Positions 27,607 through 37,722 are shown, numbered from the stretch's first letter. The stretch is 64,000 nt of DNA from Marinifilum breve (GCF_003202155.1 NZ_QFLI01000002.1:558001-622000), one strand, 5' to 3'. The notes: generated by a model not told the origin, from the sequence alone. Translations and numbers: made by a program.

Positions 27607-29580
27607 ATGAGTAAACCTGAATTATTACTACCTGTTGGAAATCCTGAAATGTTTCATGCTGCTGTAAAAGGTGGAGCTGATGCCGTATACCTGGGATTGC
27701 GTCAATTTAATGCGCGTGGAAGAGCATCAAACTTTACAAGCTCACAATTGCTGGCACTGATAAAAATTGCAAGGAAGAACAACATAAAGGTTTACCTTAC
27801 TTTAAACACGGTAATTAAAAATGAAGAATTACCTGACTTGCTGGATACTTTAAATTTAATTCAGAAAACTGGAATTGATGCCATCATCATTCAAGATTGG
27901 GGTGTTTACTATTTGGTGAAGAAACATTTTCCCAAAATTACTATACATGCCAGTACACAAATGGCTCATCACAACTCTTTGGGAGCCATTTATTGCAAAG
28001 ACAAAGATTTTGAAAGAGTTGTAATGGCAAGAGAACTGACTCTTCCTGAGTTAAAGGATATTCGTAAGAAATCTGATATTGAATTGGAGATATTCATGCA
28101 TGGAGCTTTATGCTACTCCTTCTCTGGCATGTGTTTGTTCAGTAGTTTTCTAGGTGGAAGTGGTGCCAATAGAGGTTTATGCGCTCAACCGTGCCGAAGA
28201 TTCTATGAAACAGGAAAAGAGAAAAGCTATGTCTTTAGTTTAAAAGACAATCAAGCTGTGGATGTATTGCCTGAACTTATGGAAATGGGTGTAGAATCTA
28301 TTAAAGTTGAAGGTCGATTAAAACCAGCAGAGTTTGTATATAATGTATCTAGAGCTTATAGAAAGGTAATTGATAATAATGATTTAAAAACAGCTAAGGA
28401 AATTCTTGCCTATGATATGGGACGAGAAAAGACAGGATATTTTCTTGCAGGAAATGTAAACAAAGCCATCACCGAGAACACCAATACCGGTATTTTAATT
28501 GGAACAGTTGAAAAGAGAAATAGAAACACCGTAATCTTCTCCTCTTCTCACGAAATACAAGTAGGAAACAGAATCAGATTCAAGCAAAAGAATGGTGAAC
28601 CACAAAAAGCTGTTAAGGTTAAAGAATTTAAAGAACTTGGTAAAGGGACTTATCAACTTGAAATCGGAAATATTGTAGCTGAAAAAGGTGATCAGGTATA
28701 TTTAGCTGGAATGATGCAGGAAAAATTCCCAAACAAATTCCGCGAGGAAGGTAAACCACTCAAGGCTAACATGCATAGAACTGATAAAGCCAAAATCCTT
28801 AACTCATTAGGAAAAAAGAATATTCCGCAAAAGGAACAAATCTACATTCGAATTGATTCATTGGCATGGTTGCGTAAGGTAAATTTAAATGAAGTCAACT
28901 ATTTAATTCTTAACCTAAAAAAAGCAGAATGGGAAGAGTTAAAATGGGATATTCCATTTCTTCAGAAAAATGCAAACAAACTAATCATTGAATTGCCAAA
29001 GTTTATTCAAGAGAAAGATTTAGGTTTCTATAAGCAGCTATGCAAAAAGGCCATGCGCAATGGATATCAAAACTTTATGCTGAGTCACCTTTCACAAAAA
29101 CTATTACTTCCAAATAAAGCTCGAGTTTCATGCAACGAGAATGTTTATTTGTTTAACGATGCTGCAATAGCTCACTTGCGTGATGAAAGAATCAATCTGT
29201 TCTGTCATCCTCAGGAAAATGATCTGGAAAACCTGTTAAAAAGCAATGATCGTTTTGGAATTGTTCCTGTTTACTTCTACCCTCAATTGTTCTACTCTCG
29301 TATGCCAGTAAAAACGGTAAATGATGAATTAATTGATGACATGCAGGGGGAATACAACAAGGAACTTCGCGATGGAATGACCATTGTTTATCCAAAACAT
29401 CCGGTTACCTGGATGCAACAAAAAAACAACCTTTTCAAAGAAGGATTCAGAAGGTTTTTGATTGACTTGACTAATGAGAAAGTATCATCGAATACATTTA
29501 AGAGATTGATGAAGAACTTCCAACAATCAAAACAAGTGCAGCCATCAACTAGTTTTAACCTAAAAAAAGGACTAAAGTAA
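27607..29580 (+). CDS. Peptidase U32 family protein (RlhA-like)
   Basis: 657 aa. N-terminal TIM-barrel-like domain (PELLLPVGNPEMFHAAVKGGADAVYLGL) with the U32 signature EIFMHGALCYSFSGMC at about residues 161-176, followed by the Cys cluster GLCAQPCRR. Long members with this architecture include E. coli RlhA, which modifies 23S rRNA at C2501; related proteins act in other RNA or ubiquinone hydroxylations. A role in rRNA modification rather than proteolysis is therefore likely. The C-terminal half is a family-typical extension. Confidence 0.85.
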   Translation: MSKPELLLPVGNPEMFHAAVKGGADAVYLGLRQFNARGRASNFTSSQLLALIKIARKNNIKVYLTLNTVIKNEELPDLLDTLNLIQKTGIDAIIIQDWGVYYLVKKHFPKITIHASTQMAHHNSLGAIYCKDKDFERVVMARELTLPELKDIRKKSDIELEIFMHGALCYSFSGMCLFSSFLGGSGANRGLCAQPCRRFYETGKEKSYVFSLKDNQAVDVLPELMEMGVESIKVEGRLKPAEFVYNVSRAYRKVIDNNDLKTAKEILAYDMGREKTGYFLAGNVNKAITENTNTGILIGTVEKRNRNTVIFSSSHEIQVGNRIRFKQKNGEPQKAVKVKEFKELGKGTYQLEIGNIVAEKGDQVYLAGMMQEKFPNKFREEGKPLKANMHRTDKAKILNSLGKKNIPQKEQIYIRIDSLAWLRKVNLNEVNYLILNLKKAEWEELKWDIPFLQKNANKLIIELPKFIQEKDLGFYKQLCKKAMRNGYQNFMLSHLSQKLLLPNKARVSCNENVYLFNDAAIAHLRDERINLFCHPQENDLENLLKSNDRFGIVPVYFYPQLFYSRMPVKTVNDELIDDMQGEYNKELRDGMTIVYPKHPVTWMQQKNNLFKEGFRRFLIDLTNEKVSSNTFKRLMKNFQQSKQVQPSTSFNLKKGLK

Positions 29581-29783
29581 TTACCCGTTAATAATGAGTA
29601 ATTAAGAAATTTACAAATACTATTGACATAGACCTAATATTTCTATTATAATAGTAATTCGTAATTGCCAATTCGTAATTAAATAAATCATGTTGCTAAA
29701 TGGGTAAAAACCCTAGCAAAGACAGAGTTTTTTTACTATTTTGGCGATCGAACAATTTTAATATTAACACTAAACCTAACAAA

Positions 29784-31898
29784 GTGAAAAAGACGTTCCT
29801 TTATTTACTTGTAGCAGGTATGGCATTTACAGCCTGCGATGGAAAAAAAAGCGAGCAAAAGACTGACAATCCGTTTTTTGCAGAGTACAACACTCCACAT
29901 CAAACTCCTCCGTTTGATTTAATTAAATTCGAACACTTTGAACCTGCTTTCATGAAGGGTATGGAAGAAGGTCGTGCGGAAATTGATGCAATTGCAAACA
30001 GCAAAGAAGCTCCAACTTTTGAAAATACAATTTTAGCATACGAAAAATCAGGTGCTTTATTGGATAAAGTAGGAAATGTATTCTACAATATTAAAGGATC
30101 GGAAAACAACGATTCTATTGCTGCATTAGCTAAAAGATTATCTCCAATTACAACTAAGTATTATGGTGATATTAGCTTAAACGAAAATTTATTCAAAAGA
30201 ATTAAGACTGTTTACGAACAAAAAGATCAGTTAGAACTTTCTGTTGAAGAGCAAACCATGTTGGAAAAAATCTATCAGGGATTTGTTCGTGGTGGTGCTA
30301 ACTTGCCAGCTGACAAGAAAGAAAAACTTCGTGCTATCGATTCAGAGATTTCTTCTTTAACTCTTCAATTCGGTGAAAATGTATTGAACGAAACTAACGC
30401 TTTCGAGTTGGTTATCGACAAAAAAGAAGATCTTGCTGGCCTTCCTGCTGGTGTTGTTGCAGCTGCTGCTGAAACTGCGAAAGCAAAAGGTAAAGAAGGA
30501 AAATGGGTATTCACTACTCAAAAGCCTAGCATGTTGCCATTCCTACAGTATGCTGACAAACGTGAGCTTCGTAAGAAGTTATACATGGGATATGTAAACC
30601 GTGGTAACAACAACAACGAGTACGATAACAAAGAGATTGCTAAGAAATTAGTAAACCTTCGTATTCAGCGTGCTAAACTTTTCGGTTACAATAACTATGC
30701 AGAGTATGTTCTTGAAAAGAACATGGCTAAAACTCCTGAAAAAGCATTCGAATTATTGAACAAACTATGGAAAGCTGCTCTTCCTAACGCCAAGAAAGAA
30801 GTGAAGGAAATGCAAAAAATCATCAACAAAGAAGGTGGTAAATTTAAATTAGCTTCTTGGGACTGGTGGTACTATGCTGACAAAGTGAAGAAAGCTAAAT
30901 ACAACCTTGACGAAGAAGAATTGCGTCCATATTTCGAAATTAACAATGTTCGCGAAGGTGCATTTGCATTGGCTAACAAACTTTGGGGTGTTAAATTCAT
31001 TGAGCGTAACGATATTCCAAAATTCAACCCTGAAAATCAAGTCTTCGAAATGCAGGAAGCTGATGGTTCTCACATTGGTATCTTCTACATGGATTTCCAC
31101 CCACGTACTTCTAAGCGTGGTGGTGCATGGATGAGCTCATTCCGTAAGCAGTCTGGTTTTGGAACCGATAAGGAAGTTACTCCAATTATCATGAACATCT
31201 GTAACTTTACAAAAGCAGTTGGTGATACTCCTGCATTGTTAACTCCAGACGAAGTTGAAACTTTATTCCACGAGTTTGGTCACGCTCTACACGGATTCTT
31301 CTCAAAGTGTAAGTACAACTACCTATCTGGTACTTCTGTAGCTCGCGACTTTGTAGAGCTTCCTTCTCAAGTTATGGAAAACTGGTGCTTCGAACCAGAA
31401 ATGTTAGCAATTTACGCGAAGCATTACAAAACTGGTGAAGTTATTCCTGCTGAGTTGGTGAAGAAAATTCAGGATGCTGGTAAATTCAACCAGGGATTTG
31501 CTACTGTTGAGTATTTGGCTGCTTCAATGTTAGATATGAAATATCATACTTTAACTGAAGAATTAACTGAAGATGTAATGACATTTGAAAAGAACTACTT
31601 GGAAGGTTTAGGATTAATCCCTGAAATCTATTCAAGATACCGTTCTACTTACTTCAACCACATTTTTGCTGGTGGTTACTCAGCTGGTTACTATGCTTAC
31701 ATTTGGGCTGGTGTATTGGATACTGATGCTTTCCAGGCTTTCAAAGAAACCAACTTGTTCGATAAGCAAACCGCTAAATTATTCCGCGACAATGTATTGT
31801 CTAGAGGTGGTACAGAAGATCCAATGAAATTGTACAAGCAATTTAGAGGTGCAGAACCTAGCATTGAGCCTCTATTGAACAAAAGAGGATTAAAATAA
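29784..31898 (+). CDS. dcp: M3-family metallopeptidase (dipeptidyl carboxypeptidase Dcp type), lipoprotein
   Basis: I place the start at GTG 29784 (VKKTFLYLLVAGMAFTACDGKK), which yields a type II signal peptide; an ATG at 29700 would put 28 odd residues ahead of it. 704 aa. The zinc site is HEFGHALHG followed by the family stretch SGTSVARDFVELPSQVMENW. Dcp removes C-terminal dipeptides; the lipoprotein signal places it in the periplasm or outer membrane. Codon use is visibly more optimised than in neighbours (many GAA, AAA, GGT), suggesting high expression. Confidence 0.9.
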   Translation: MKKTFLYLLVAGMAFTACDGKKSEQKTDNPFFAEYNTPHQTPPFDLIKFEHFEPAFMKGMEEGRAEIDAIANSKEAPTFENTILAYEKSGALLDKVGNVFYNIKGSENNDSIAALAKRLSPITTKYYGDISLNENLFKRIKTVYEQKDQLELSVEEQTMLEKIYQGFVRGGANLPADKKEKLRAIDSEISSLTLQFGENVLNETNAFELVIDKKEDLAGLPAGVVAAAAETAKAKGKEGKWVFTTQKPSMLPFLQYADKRELRKKLYMGYVNRGNNNNEYDNKEIAKKLVNLRIQRAKLFGYNNYAEYVLEKNMAKTPEKAFELLNKLWKAALPNAKKEVKEMQKIINKEGGKFKLASWDWWYYADKVKKAKYNLDEEELRPYFEINNVREGAFALANKLWGVKFIERNDIPKFNPENQVFEMQEADGSHIGIFYMDFHPRTSKRGGAWMSSFRKQSGFGTDKEVTPIIMNICNFTKAVGDTPALLTPDEVETLFHEFGHALHGFFSKCKYNYLSGTSVARDFVELPSQVMENWCFEPEMLAIYAKHYKTGEVIPAELVKKIQDAGKFNQGFATVEYLAASMLDMKYHTLTEELTEDVMTFEKNYLEGLGLIPEIYSRYRSTYFNHIFAGGYSAGYYAYIWAGVLDTDAFQAFKETNLFDKQTAKLFRDNVLSRGGTEDPMKLYKQFRGAEPSIEPLLNKRGLK

Positions 31899-31943
31899 TC
31901 AAAAGTTGTTGGCAATTAGCCATTCACTTTTAGCAAAATATAA

Positions 31944-31974
31944 AAACCGATTCACAATTTGAATCGGTTTTTTT
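31944..31974 (+). terminator. Bidirectional terminator
   Basis: AAACCGATTCA (31944-31954) pairs with TGAATCGGTTT (31960-31970), with A run before and T run after. It serves the M3 peptidase gene and the convergent tetR gene ending at 32000. Confidence 0.88.
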
Positions 31975-31999
31975 GTTATTATTCATTATTAATTTATAA

Positions 32000-32587
32000 T
32001 TACTCTTCATATTCTGCTTTAGTAATATACATATTCAAGACCTTCTGCTGCATGGCATCAATCGGATACCCTTCTGGCTCTAATACAAAATTCATCGCAA
32101 TTCCATCCAACATAGAAGTCAAAAATTCTGTTTCCATTTCCGGATCAGCCGCTCCACTCTTACTGAAATATTCATTCAGCACATCAAATTTCATACTTAC
32201 AATTTCATCTAACTCTTGTTGATATAATGGCAAAACTCCAGGCTGTAATCGTAATGCGTAAAACAGCTTAAAGAATTTTAAATTCTTCTCTATAGAATCA
32301 ACGTAATCGTTTATAAAGAACAGCAATTCTACTTCCTGAAGATCTCCATCTTCATTTGGATCTAAACCATCGTACAATACATGAACAGCTTCGTCCACTA
32401 TGGTATGCAGCAAATCTTCCTTGGTTTCAAAGTAAGAGAACAATTGATCTTCCGAAATTTCGGCAGCTTTAGCAATTTTTGCTCCTTTTGCAGCAAAATA
32501 CCCCTCCTGCACAAAAATCTCTAAGGCGGTATTTAATATCTCCCTCCTTTTCTCAACATCTTGTGGTAATTTTTTTTTAGAAGCCAT
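32000..32587 (-). CDS. TetR/AcrR family regulator
   Basis: 195 aa from ATG 32587 (MASKKKLPQDVEKRREIL); a second ATG four codons upstream is possible. The N-terminal HTH is TALEIFVQEGYFAAKGAKIAKAAEISEDQLFSYFETKEDLLHTIV, a clear TetR_N. The C-terminal helical ligand domain is divergent. No divergent target gene is adjacent; upstream is the 122-bp repeat. Confidence 0.85.
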   Translation of the reverse strand: MASKKKLPQDVEKRREILNTALEIFVQEGYFAAKGAKIAKAAEISEDQLFSYFETKEDLLHTIVDEAVHVLYDGLDPNEDGDLQEVELLFFINDYVDSIEKNLKFFKLFYALRLQPGVLPLYQQELDEIVSMKFDVLNEYFSKSGAADPEMETEFLTSMLDGIAMNFVLEPEGYPIDAMQQKVLNMYITKAEYEE

Positions 32588-32737
32588 AACAACAATCATT
32601 TAGATGAAAAACATCGGTTTTTACCTAAGTTACGACAGAAATTTGCTTACTTCCAAAAATTTATAATTACAAAAAGTCATTGAATGCTCTGCAATAGGTT
32701 TAAAACTCATTGATTTCGTTGAGAAAATGTAACGTAC

Positions 32738-33105
32738 TTGAACTCGTACAAGCATTTTTTGCTCAAAACGGAACGTACGACATCCGTACGCTACATCTGG
32801 TTGGCCAAAAGTGCCGTACGAGTCTGGTACAACACTTTCTGATGACTGGATGACGCATATTGAACTCGTACATGCAATTCTTTTCACAAAACGGAACGTA
32901 CGACATCCGTACGCTACATCTGGTTGACCGGAAGTGCCGTGCGAGATTCGTACAACACTTTCGGCTGACTGGATGACGCATATTGAACTCGTACATGCAA
33001 TTCTTTTCACAAAATGGAACGTACGACATGCGTAAACTATTTCTGGTTAGCCAGAAGTGCCGTACGAGATTGGTACAACACATTCTATTGAACGAATGGC
33101 TAGTA
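32738..33105. repeat. 122/123-bp tandem repeat, three copies, rich in GTAC palindromes
   Basis: Copies begin with TTGAACTCGTACA at 32738, 32860 and 32983. Each contains GGAACGTACGACATCCGTACG, a TCTGGTT-GCC segment, GTGCCGTACGAG and TGGTACAACAC. Short self-complementary pieces (CGTACG, GTAC, GTGcCGTAC..GTACaaCAC) suggest several small hairpins. Open frames across it on both strands merely reflect the repeat and are not supported as genes. The flanks 32600-32737 and 33106-33185 hold nothing else. Confidence 0.85.
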
Positions 33106-33185
33106 CCCCAACCCTTAACTTCATCTGGCAGACCATATGATTTTCATCAATTTAATAGATTGAAATTGACTTAAAGTAGCAGCAA

Positions 33186-33217
33186 TAAAAAACCAGAAAA
33201 GCATTTCACTTTTCTGG
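33186..33217 (-). terminator. Terminator of the sulfur operon
   Basis: CCAGAAAAG (33193-33201) pairs with CTTTTCTGG (33209-33217). On the minus strand it is followed by a U run (plus-strand A 33186-33192). It lies 26 bp beyond the last gene of the operon. Confidence 0.88.
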
Positions 33218-33242
33218 CTTAATCACAAATTTATTTGAATTG

Positions 33243-34097
33243 TTATTTCACCTTATTCGCAGCTATGCTTTGCCACTCATAATAAGCTCCATCGTACACT
33301 TTTACATTAGGATAATCAAGGGCTGTAACCAACGCCATATATACAATACCTGCTCTTACACTAGTTTCACAAAACAGTATTACTTCTTTATCTGCAGTAA
33401 TGCCTTTAGCTTTAAATAGCTTCGCCAACTCCTCTTTACTCTTCAGCATTTTTTTAGAATTTAATACATGCTTAAATTCTAGATTTATTGATCCAGGAAT
33501 CTTCCCTTTTCTAATTTTAGAATCCTTTGTTCCATTAAATTCCTCAGGAGAGCGAGTGTCAACCAATACCACATTTGAGTTTCCTTTAGCTTTCTTCACG
33601 TAAGCCAAATCCACATTCATTCCTTTGTTTACATTGGCAGTGAATGTTGTAGGTTTAACTTTTGAAGGCATTCGTGTCACTGGTTTTCTTGCTGCTTTCC
33701 ATGCATCCATGTGTCCATCCAGAATTTTTACATTCTTGGCTCCCATATATTTTAGAATCCAATACAAACGACCTGAATATTTACCAGTTCCACTATCGTA
33801 TATTACAATATTTTTCGATTCGCTAACTCCCTTTGATCCTAAAATCTTTGCTATTTCAGCAGGAGATTTCAACATACTTTTTACAGGTTCGTTATTGTAA
33901 AGATCTTTGTGATTTATATTGACTGCATTTACAATGTGAACTTTTTTATAATCAGCAGGCTTTCTTGCGGAAATAAGAATCGTATTCTTATCCTTCATAA
34001 TTTTCAGGTAATCTTTCACCGATATTACATCAGCCTGGGCCCAACTTGCTTGTACTCCAATAAAAAGCATCAAAGCAACAACTAAAAATTTTCTCAT
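33243..34097 (-). CDS. Periplasmic two-domain rhodanese (sulfurtransferase)
   Basis: 284 aa with a signal peptide (1-20, ASWA-QA). Two rhodanese domains: the N-terminal (about 25-145) has D101 where the active Cys would be (IYDSGTGKYSGR) and is catalytically dead; the C-terminal (about 160-280) has the active C243 in FCETSVRAG, preceded by VDTRSPEEF. This is the domain arrangement of TST/SseA-type sulfurtransferases, which move sulfane sulfur between thiosulfate or polysulfide and thiols. Last gene of the six-gene minus-strand operon. Confidence 0.88.
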   Translation of the reverse strand: MRKFLVVALMLFIGVQASWAQADVISVKDYLKIMKDKNTILISARKPADYKKVHIVNAVNINHKDLYNNEPVKSMLKSPAEIAKILGSKGVSESKNIVIYDSGTGKYSGRLYWILKYMGAKNVKILDGHMDAWKAARKPVTRMPSKVKPTTFTANVNKGMNVDLAYVKKAKGNSNVVLVDTRSPEEFNGTKDSKIRKGKIPGSINLEFKHVLNSKKMLKSKEELAKLFKAKGITADKEVILFCETSVRAGIVYMALVTALDYPNVKVYDGAYYEWQSIAANKVK

Positions 34098-34133
34098 AAT
34101 GTTATACTTTTTAATTAATCAGATTTAATCGAT

Positions 34134-35174
34134 TTAAAACTTAACAGTTACTTGCAGCATGAAAATATCATTATCAATTTCATCTGCTCTTTCGGCGCGA
34201 TAAACATAGTTTGCCTGTATTTTTGTCCAGTCGTTTAGGAAATAATTAAGTCCATAAGTGGTACAAAATTCAGTATTGTTGCCCATATCCTTATCAGAAT
34301 CAAAGAACTCACACTTAATTACTGGCTGAAGGTTGTTGTTAAATCTATACATAGCCATTAAAAATCCACCATCTCGCTTCACGCTTCCCTGATGAACGGT
34401 TAGTTCTTCTCCACAACCTCCACCAGTTGTATAAGAACCTACATCTTTACCATACAAATATTCAGCTTGTAACATAAATGCTCCGTTTTTATACTGAAGA
34501 TCTGCTCCATATCTTGTTCTTTCATCATCTGGCATACCTGCAGTTGCAGAAGCTGATTCACCATATTTATAACTTGCTCCAAGTTTAAAATTCTTGTGAG
34601 GATTCACAACCACACGTGCAGCGTAGTCTTTGGTTTTGTTATTATCCTTTTCGAACAAACCAGTACCATTAGTTACAGCAAAACTATATTGGAATAATGT
34701 AGTATCTGCACCACCAAGCACCATAAAACCACGGTCACGATCAGGAGTCGCCAATTGCTCAACCACTCTTGAACGATTAATTGTGTGTAACTTGTGACAT
34801 GGAGTATTTAATTCCAAAGAGATAGGTGATTTAAATGAACCTAGAGAGATTCTCGCAAAATCGTAACGCGAATAGGTTACAAATGCATCCAACAAATAGG
34901 CATCTCCATCATGTCTTGTATTATCAGGACTTGCTTCCAAAACTACATAGTAACTGATATCGTAAGGGATTTTCCCCATCACACCAATTCTTGCTCTGTT
35001 AAAATCAAAAGTATTGGTATCATCATTAGCTGAATGCTCATTATATTGGTATTTCGGCTGAATAAAACCAAAAACATTAACTCCCTCGTCCGAAGGTTCA
35101 TCGCATCCCTGTGCATTAACCAGCGTAGGAAGACAAAAAGCAAGTGCAAATATTAAGGCATATAATTTTTTCAT
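34134..35174 (-). CDS. OprO/OprP-like porin
   Basis: 346 aa from ATG 35174 (MKKLYALIFALAFCLPTLVNAQG), signal peptide to about residue 21; an upstream ATG at 35204 adds ten residues. The mature protein has alternating beta strands and ends in aromatic Phe (MLQVTVKF), as for outer-membrane barrels. FGFIQPKYQYNE, RARIGVMGKIPYDISYYVVLEASP and LGSFKSPISLE match the phosphate-selective porin O/P family. In this operon it probably admits an anionic sulfur compound such as tetrathionate or thiosulfate (inference). Confidence 0.82.
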   Translation of the reverse strand: MKKLYALIFALAFCLPTLVNAQGCDEPSDEGVNVFGFIQPKYQYNEHSANDDTNTFDFNRARIGVMGKIPYDISYYVVLEASPDNTRHDGDAYLLDAFVTYSRYDFARISLGSFKSPISLELNTPCHKLHTINRSRVVEQLATPDRDRGFMVLGGADTTLFQYSFAVTNGTGLFEKDNNKTKDYAARVVVNPHKNFKLGASYKYGESASATAGMPDDERTRYGADLQYKNGAFMLQAEYLYGKDVGSYTTGGGCGEELTVHQGSVKRDGGFLMAMYRFNNNLQPVIKCEFFDSDKDMGNNTEFCTTYGLNYFLNDWTKIQANYVYRAERADEIDNDIFMLQVTVKF

Positions 35175-35268
35175 GATTATTCTTTTTAGGTTTTTGGATT
35201 GCATCTTCCATTCCTATGATACAATTCCTCTAATTCAGTTAGTTTTATGAATCAATCTTATTCCATTT

Positions 35269-37143
35269 CTAGTTAACCAAAGGTAAATCAGTTGTTGGTG
35301 TTGTAAATTTGTGACTCTCCAATGATGGATAGATCATTTTATTAGAACCAAACTTTAATGATACAGCATCATATCCAAGAACATTTAAATAAGCAGTAAT
35401 CATAGATGATGTTTGACCTGTCCAGCAGTAAGTACAAACTTGAGAACCTGAATCAAGATTAGCCATTTCTCCATTTTCAAGGCTTAAAGGTTGAATTCTA
35501 TATGCACCTGCAATGTGTCCATACTTATCAACATCAGCTTGAGCCCAGTAATTATTAATGAAATAGTTTGATGGAGAAGTTAAAACATCAGAAGCGTTTA
35601 CTCCTTTAAATCCGCCCGAAGTCATGGCTGTCACTCTTTCTTGAAGAATATTAGCTCCATCGGTGTATGTGGACATAATACTTGGATAATCGAATGTTTG
35701 ATTAGTTGCCACAGCAGTAGTCACCCAATTAGAATGTCCTTCAGCAACTGCTCCATTGGTAGCACCTGAATTGTTTTCCCATGAACCTGATAAAGTTGAA
35801 TTCCATCCACTCATACCAAACTTCAATACTTTAGCATCTGTGTAACCACTCAAACGAAGTGCAACAACAGCATGTGCAGCAGTTTGTCCTGAATAACAAG
35901 CCACCAAAATTGGTTTTGTTGTAGTTGCCGCATCTGATACAATATTTCCTAAAGTAGAATTAATTGCACCTTCGATATGTCCAGCATTATAAGCATCTTC
36001 AGCCCGAATATCAATAATATCGTAGGTTGAGAGGAATGTAGCTAAATCAGCTTCAGCTGGTGCTCCTGTAATCCATCCATTTAAAATGTCCGGTAAATCA
36101 AGATCATTGGCTACCAAATAATCAGATAGGGTTCCAAAAACATTTGCTGCTGTAGATGTAACAAGCGGTAAATCAGTTGTTGGAGTCGTAAACTTATGAC
36201 TTTCCAAAGATGGATAAATCATTTTATTAGAACCAAATTTTAACGAAACAGCATCAAAACCAATAACATTCAAATAAGCAGTAATCATTGATGAAGTCTG
36301 ACCAGTCCAGCAATACGTACAAATAGTAGCATCAGGATCAAGGTTTGCTATTTCATCATTTTCAAGGCTTAACGGTTGAATTCTGTGTGCACCTGCAATA
36401 TGTCCATATTTAGCGACATCAGCTTCAGCCCAATAATTATTAATAAAATAGTTTGATGGTGAAGCTAAAACATCAGTTGCATTTACTCCTTTAAAGCCAG
36501 AATTTATCATTGCGTTAACTCTTTCCTCAAGAATACCTTCACCAGTTGTAGCAGATATATTAAAACCAGGATAGTTGTATGTTTGGTTTGTTGCCACTGG
36601 AGAAGTTACCCAATTTGTATGACCTTCACCAACAGCTCCATTATCAGCTCCAGAATTGCCTTGCCATGGACCTGATAAAGTAGAGTTCCAACCACTCATA
36701 CCAAATTTTAACACCTTAGCATCAGCGTAACCACTTAAACGAAGAGCTACAACTGCATGACCCGCTGTTTGTCCTGTATAGCAAGCAACCAAAATAGGCT
36801 TAGTTGTATTTGCAGCAGTAGTTAAAATATTAGCTAATGATGAATTAACCGCACCTTCGATATGACCAGCAGCATAATCTGCGGCATTACGAATATCAAT
36901 AATATCATAAGTACTTAAAAATGTAGCCAGATCAGCTTCTGCCGGAGCACCTGTAATCCATCCATTTAATACATCCGGTAAATCAAGATCATTAGCTACC
37001 ATATAATCTTTTAATGCTTCAAAATTCTCCGTTAGATCTGGATCTGGTCCTTGAGTGATCTCATCATTTTCTTCCTTACAAGAAGTAAGAAATAATGCAG
37101 GTATAATTGTCAGAATAAAAAAATACTTCAATAATTTTTTCAT
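35269..37143 (-). CDS. Lipoprotein with four rhodanese-like domains in two tandem units
   Basis: 624 aa. Lipobox LTSC22KEEN. The mature protein is two near-identical units of ~295 residues (about 40-330 and 335-624), each holding two rhodanese-like domains. All four active-site loops keep Cys: C121-YTGQT, C278-WTGQT, about C416-YSGQT, about C573-WTGQT, with IIDIR as the upstream conserved strand. DNA identity between the units is high, so the duplication is recent. A surface or periplasmic lipoprotein with four persulfide-carrying sites would suit sulfane-sulfur capture or relay for the neighbouring octaheme cytochrome (inference). Confidence 0.88.
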   Translation of the reverse strand: MKKLLKYFFILTIIPALFLTSCKEENDEITQGPDPDLTENFEALKDYMVANDLDLPDVLNGWITGAPAEADLATFLSTYDIIDIRNAADYAAGHIEGAVNSSLANILTTAANTTKPILVACYTGQTAGHAVVALRLSGYADAKVLKFGMSGWNSTLSGPWQGNSGADNGAVGEGHTNWVTSPVATNQTYNYPGFNISATTGEGILEERVNAMINSGFKGVNATDVLASPSNYFINNYWAEADVAKYGHIAGAHRIQPLSLENDEIANLDPDATICTYCWTGQTSSMITAYLNVIGFDAVSLKFGSNKMIYPSLESHKFTTPTTDLPLVTSTAANVFGTLSDYLVANDLDLPDILNGWITGAPAEADLATFLSTYDIIDIRAEDAYNAGHIEGAINSTLGNIVSDAATTTKPILVACYSGQTAAHAVVALRLSGYTDAKVLKFGMSGWNSTLSGSWENNSGATNGAVAEGHSNWVTTAVATNQTFDYPSIMSTYTDGANILQERVTAMTSGGFKGVNASDVLTSPSNYFINNYWAQADVDKYGHIAGAYRIQPLSLENGEMANLDSGSQVCTYCWTGQTSSMITAYLNVLGYDAVSLKFGSNKMIYPSLESHKFTTPTTDLPLVN

Positions 37144-37199
37144 AACATTAGGTTTTTATAGTTATTAGGGTATTTGTTTATAGTTGAGATTGGAGAAAT

Positions 37200-37715
37200 T
37201 TAACAGCCACCAACTTCTTCCTCATGGTGTCCCCCTTCCTCTTCCAAATTCTTTTCTTGCAACAGCGGATAAGTCATTTCCCACTTTTTGAAACCACCTT
37301 TGATATATTTTATATTTTTATATCCCAGCTCCATTAGAGATTTAGCAGCCAAGACAGAACGACTACCTTTTTTACAGTACAGTATGTATTCCTCATCCTT
37401 TGCAGGCAAATACAAACCTTCATTTTCCCAGTATTTTTCATTAGCAATCTTAAACTCTAATGTTCCACGCGGAATGTTAATGGCACTAGGTATGTAACCA
37501 TGATTGTGCTCTGATTTTACACGCACATCAATCAGGTTAAACATTTCCATAGAGTCTATTTTAACTTTCAGTTCTTCAACAGTAATCGTCGGCACAATCT
37601 GTTCCGCCTCTTTAACCATTTCATCAACATTGGTATAAACCTTATTGCTATCACAGCCCCAAGCAATAATTAGAGCTACTATCAGATATATTACATTGCT
37701 ATTTTTCATTTCCAT
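37200..37715 (-). CDS. Single-domain rhodanese lipoprotein with His/Glu/Cys tail
   Basis: 171 aa (or 169 from the second Met). Lipobox IIAWGC21DSN. One rhodanese domain (about 45-155) with LIDVRVKSEHNHGYIPSAINIP and active loop C114-KKGSRS. The C-terminal tail GGHHEEEVGGC is unusual and could bind a metal or carry a second thiol. It begins 7 bp after the cytochrome b stop and is part of the sulfur operon. Confidence 0.85.
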   Translation of the reverse strand: MEMKNSNVIYLIVALIIAWGCDSNKVYTNVDEMVKEAEQIVPTITVEELKVKIDSMEMFNLIDVRVKSEHNHGYIPSAINIPRGTLEFKIANEKYWENEGLYLPAKDEEYILYCKKGSRSVLAAKSLMELGYKNIKYIKGGFKKWEMTYPLLQEKNLEEEGGHHEEEVGGC

Positions 37716-37722
37716 TCAAGTT

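Noticed and set aside
32630-33083. Minus-strand frames across the 122-bp repeats
   Set aside because: Cys/Arg-rich, repetitive, two competing frames, and the 122/123-bp unit breaks frame between copies.
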